A DNA stretch of 24,742 nt, taken from NCBI GenBank assembly GCA_945906715.1, contig CAMDRK010000007.1:1-24742 (forward strand), given 5' to 3'. Source of the DNA: Nitrospira lenta (lineage in GTDB: Bacteria > Nitrospirota > Nitrospiria > Nitrospirales > Nitrospiraceae). Of the stretch, positions 22,925-24,742 are shown piece after piece. The position numbers and the translations under genes were made by a program. Under the pieces are notes generated by a model. That model made no database searches. It was not told where the DNA came from and saw only the letters and a program-made list of their open reading frames with translations. How positions within the stretch are numbered: position 1 is the first letter of the stretch; each line of letters begins with the position of its first letter.

Positions 22925-23000
22925 GGGGGGCTAGCTCAGTTGGGAGAGCACTACGTTCGCAACGTAGGGGTCGGGGGTTCAATTCCCCTGCCCTCCACCA
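22925..23000 (+). tRNA. tRNA-Ala (anticodon CGC), CCA encoded
   Basis: A complete 76-nt cloverleaf. The acceptor stem GGGGGGC pairs with GCCCTCC and includes the G3-U70 wobble pair that identifies alanine tRNAs. The D arm is GCTC...GAGC, the anticodon stem CTACG/CGTAG with loop TTCGCAA (anticodon CGC, reading GCG codons), and the T arm GGGGG-TTCAATT-CCCCT. The CCA end is in the DNA. Palindromes leading to a GIY-YIG gene begin immediately after it. Confidence 0.96.
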
Positions 23001-23084
23001 GCCTTCGCTAAAGCTTCGGCTGGCTTGCCAGCCTGACGAGGCTTTCGCGAAGGCTGCCCCCCGAAGCCTTGGCGAAGGGGGGCA
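23001..23084 (+). repeat. Back-to-back hairpins between tRNA-Ala and the GIY-YIG gene
   Basis: The first is CCTTCGC (23002-23008) against GCGAAGG (about 23047-23053), enclosing GGCTGG-CTTG-CCAGCC. The second is TGCCCCCC (23055-23062) against GGGGGGCA (23077-23084), an 8-bp perfect stem. The second stem includes the G-run that would serve as ribosome site for the ATG at 23089. Confidence 0.7.
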
Positions 23085-23088
23085 TCTG

Positions 23089-23331
23089 ATGAAGTACGTC
23101 TACCTCCTCCAAAGCATCTCGGTCCCAAATCAACGTTATATAGGCATTACCAGCGATCTCGATGAGCGGCTTCGAACCCATAATGCTGGCGGGTCGCCTC
23201 ATACGTCTAAGTATCGCCCTTGGAAGGTTGTGCTGCACCTCTCCTTTCAGGATGATCAGCGTGCGGTTGAGTTCGAACGATATCTCAAATCCGGATCAGG
23301 ACACGCCTTTGCGAAAAAGCGTTTCTGGTAA
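23089..23331 (+). CDS. GIY-YIG-domain endonuclease-like protein, 80 aa
   Basis: A stand-alone GIY-YIG domain of the short UrbC/UPF0213-like kind: YVYLLQS and RYIGITSDLDERLRTHNAGG give the GIY...YIG strands and the catalytic Arg, and the Glu is probably in AVEFERYLKSGSGHAFAKKR. Full length for the group, ending KRFW. Members are presumed DNA nucleases but most have no known role. The ribosome site AGGGGGG lies in the 3' strand of a strong hairpin, so translation may be restrained unless that hairpin opens. It sits 88 nt behind a tRNA gene among palindromes, a setting that suggests a small mobile or repeat-associated gene. Confidence 0.88.
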   Translation: MKYVYLLQSISVPNQRYIGITSDLDERLRTHNAGGSPHTSKYRPWKVVLHLSFQDDQRAVEFERYLKSGSGHAFAKKRFW

Positions 23332-23689
23332 GACGCCCTCTTTTCCGGCAACCTCAAAAAGTTAAGGCGCTTGAGCGAATCACGCCCCTAACAACCAACC
23401 AGGGCGAGCGCTGTACCCTTTCTACAGGCCAGACAACGGTTCCAGACACCGTTTCTTTCTTCACGGATAACCTCCTCAAGTAATCTTTTCAGAAGTTACG
23501 CAGGACAGGAAACGATTCCAGGCACCGTTATATCGCCCATGCCCTTCTCGATTCGCCCCTTCCGTCGCTTTCCTTTGTACTGAACCGTTAATGACAACGC
23601 TGGTCCTCCCCAAGGGCTAAGCCTCCCCCTTATGAGGGCCCCCTTATGAGGGATAGACGGTTTCTCTGATGCATGTGAATCTCTCATGA
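23332..23689. other. Intergenic region with small hairpins and a tandem repeat, no gene seen
   Basis: Two similar small palindromes lie here: AACGGTTCCAGACACCGTTT (23435-23454) and ACGATTCCAGGCACCGTTA (23512-23530). GTTACGCAGGACAGG just before the second resembles part of the repeat at about 290. At about 23626-23650 CCCTTATGAGGG occurs twice in tandem. The rest shows no open frame with a ribosome site. Confidence 0.6.
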
Positions 23690-23727
23690 CCATCGGAGAT
23701 CATCATATTTCCATCGGAGGTCATCAT
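23690..23727 (+). repeat. Tandem duplication of the ribosome-site/start region of the lipoprotein gene
   Basis: CCATCGGAGATCATCAT (23690-23706) and CCATCGGAGGTCATCAT (23711-23727) differ at one base. Only the second has GGAGG followed by a correctly spaced ATG; the first reads ATA at the same place. Confidence 0.85.
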
Positions 23728-24583
23728 GCACATGCAAAGAAAGTGGAGTAGTGGCGTTCTGTTCAGTCTTCTCTTCACCCTGGTGCTGACTGCCTGTGGT
23801 GGCGGAGGTGGAGACAGTGCTGCCCCGGTGGTCCCTGCTGGCACCGCCGAAGGCCAGTGGACTGGCACGATGGGCGGGCTCGCCATCGCAGGGGTAGTGC
23901 TCGACGATGGTACCTACTGGTTTTGGTATCCTGAGGCTGGCAATCCCTTAAACGCAGCGGGTGCACTTCAAGGGGAAAGGGTCAGCAGCACGCAAAACGG
24001 CACCTTCGCCTCGTTGAACGGGAAAGCTTTCAGAAACGATACCGGGGGGGATATAGGAGATGCCCCCGTAACGGGCTTCTATGAGAAGCAGAAGAAACTG
24101 GATGGGGAGGTGACGTTTTTTGCGGGGGGAACATCGACATTCACCAGCACGTTCGATACTGAGTATACTAATGTAGTCCCTGTAGTCCCTGTTAACGCCA
24201 GCGTCGCAGGCACCTATACAGGATCGGTATCTGCAAACTCCCAAATATCACCGAGCCCACCGGACGTTTACGAGTACACTATTGTGGTTTCTGTCTCAGG
24301 TGGCATCACCGTGGTGGCGACGCAAGTACCACCTATAGCTAACACGAGTAAAATCGAACTGGGGTGCGACTATACCGGCACCTTGACCCCTCAGTCGCAC
24401 GGGAATGTGTACAATATCATCAACTTCACAACTTCAAACGCTGACTCTACGTGTACCCTAGTGGGGTCAACGGGGGTGGCATTTTTTGATACCGATCCCG
24501 ATCCCCTCGTCGCCACCAAGATCTACGTTCTGGTGCGGAATAGTGACAGTACCCGTGCATTCCTCTTCATGGGCACCAAATAA
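23726..24583 (+). CDS. Gly-rich lipoprotein of unknown function, 285 aa
   Basis: A type II signal peptide (MHMQRKWSSGVLFSLLFTLV) leads to the lipobox LTAC at about residue 24, followed by GGGGGD, the usual flexible tether. The mature protein has two similar beta-rich units opening with EGQWTGTMGG (about residue 43) and AGTYTGSVSA (about 157), with Gly/Thr/Ser-rich strands after each, so a two-domain beta-barrel-like or lipocalin-like exported protein is plausible; no named family is recognised. There are two Cys in the second unit (LGCDYTG, STCTLVG) that could form a disulfide. GGAGG lies 5 nt before the ATG. Base use in the second half is poorer in GC than that of the neighbours. Confidence 0.8.
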   Translation: MHMQRKWSSGVLFSLLFTLVLTACGGGGGDSAAPVVPAGTAEGQWTGTMGGLAIAGVVLDDGTYWFWYPEAGNPLNAAGALQGERVSSTQNGTFASLNGKAFRNDTGGDIGDAPVTGFYEKQKKLDGEVTFFAGGTSTFTSTFDTEYTNVVPVVPVNASVAGTYTGSVSANSQISPSPPDVYEYTIVVSVSGGITVVATQVPPIANTSKIELGCDYTGTLTPQSHGNVYNIINFTTSNADSTCTLVGSTGVAFFDTDPDPLVATKIYVLVRNSDSTRAFLFMGTK

Positions 24584-24650
24584 TGAGCCATGAGCTAGGG
24601 AACGCAAGTTGGTTCCGCTCCATTCAAGAAGTATGGTTGTAAGGTAAAAT

Positions 24651-24680
24651 TCGGTGCCGCCGTGAGAGTGGCGGCACCGG
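24651..24680 (-). terminator. Hairpin terminator of the leftward gene entering from the right
   Basis: A perfect 10-bp stem, CGGTGCCGCC with GGCGGCACCG, and an 8-nt loop. On the minus strand it is followed by GAATTTTACC, a short T run, and lies about 22 nt past the TAA at 24704-24702. On the plus strand no T run follows. Confidence 0.6.
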
Positions 24681-24701
24681 AAATCGCGTGAGTGGGCAGG
24701 C

Positions 24702-24742
24702 TTATGTCTTGGCGCTGGCGCGCTTGAAATCAGCCTGCGAAG
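24702..24742 (-). CDS. C-terminal end of a leftward gene (runs off the right edge)
   Basis: The minus strand reads SQADFKRASAKT then TAA. Thirteen codons cannot identify it. It is supported as real mainly by the perfect hairpin with T run just downstream and by the lack of any rightward gene here. Confidence 0.4.
   Translation of the reverse strand, partial: SQADFKRASAKT

Noticed and set aside
23008..23238. Leftward 76-codon frame over the hairpins
   Set aside because: Its translation (PFAKASGG type) is the common artefact of reading TTCGCC-type palindromes; no ribosome site, and it overlaps the GIY-YIG gene.
238..23530. CRISPR array formed by the repeated intergenic elements
   Set aside because: Copies are dispersed, of varying length and not separated by regular spacers; no cas gene is present.
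24651..24680. Terminator of the rightward lipoprotein gene
   Set aside because: No T run follows on the plus strand, while one follows on the minus strand, just past a leftward stop codon.
22925..24742. Genomic island inserted at tRNA-Ala
   Set aside because: No repeat of the tRNA 3' end and no integrase gene were seen downstream within the window.

Overview
The window looks like a chromosomal segment of a Nitrospira-type bacterium (phylum Nitrospirota). This is an inference from gene content, moderately high GC, HEAT-repeat proteins, and the many short intergenic palindromes; no 16S rRNA gene or nitrification gene is present to confirm it. Most of the window is housekeeping: glycogen/maltodextrin phosphorylase (glgP), three heme genes in the order hemE-hemH-hemY, mazG, an NtrY/NtrX-like two-component pair, purM-purN and tRNA-Ala(CGC).

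Layout: 1-217 is the start of a lipoprotein gene running off the left edge. 483-5501 is a rightward block: unknown protein, glgP, exported HEAT-repeat protein, membrane-anchored helical protein. 5778-7522 is leftward: HEAT-repeat protein, small Lys/Arg-rich protein and a ParE-type toxin-antitoxin pair. 7697-9607 is an IS3-family insertion sequence, with a diverged inverted copy of its 3' region just outside at about 9612-9740. 10030-14083 is hemE-hemH-hemY and an unknown protein. 14540-16031 is leftward mazG plus a membrane protein. 16320-20640 is a DUF1844 protein and the NtrYX-like pair. 20989-22690 is purM-purN, then tRNA-Ala, a GIY-YIG protein behind strong hairpins, a second lipoprotein, and the last codons of a leftward gene at the right edge.

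The most unusual content is intergenic. At least four kinds of short structured repeat occur, and they sort partly by gene orientation. (i) Two-armed sequences with a strict 7-bp period lie between genes; in four same-direction gaps or gene starts (glgP, HEAT protein, hemH, ntrX) the second arm, or the only arm at the HEAT gene, runs directly into the Shine-Dalgarno. (ii) A roughly 80-115 bp element with GGTAACGATTCAGGTA-like termini occurs four times. (iii) An element bounded by GCTGCT/AAAAAGG inverted termini occupies both convergent gene junctions, flush against a stop codon; the two ends of each copy have changed together. (iv) A 194-bp element with about 32-bp inverted ends follows ntrX. 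hemE and purM also lack a Shine-Dalgarno and have good promoters placed so that their mRNAs would be leaderless or nearly so.
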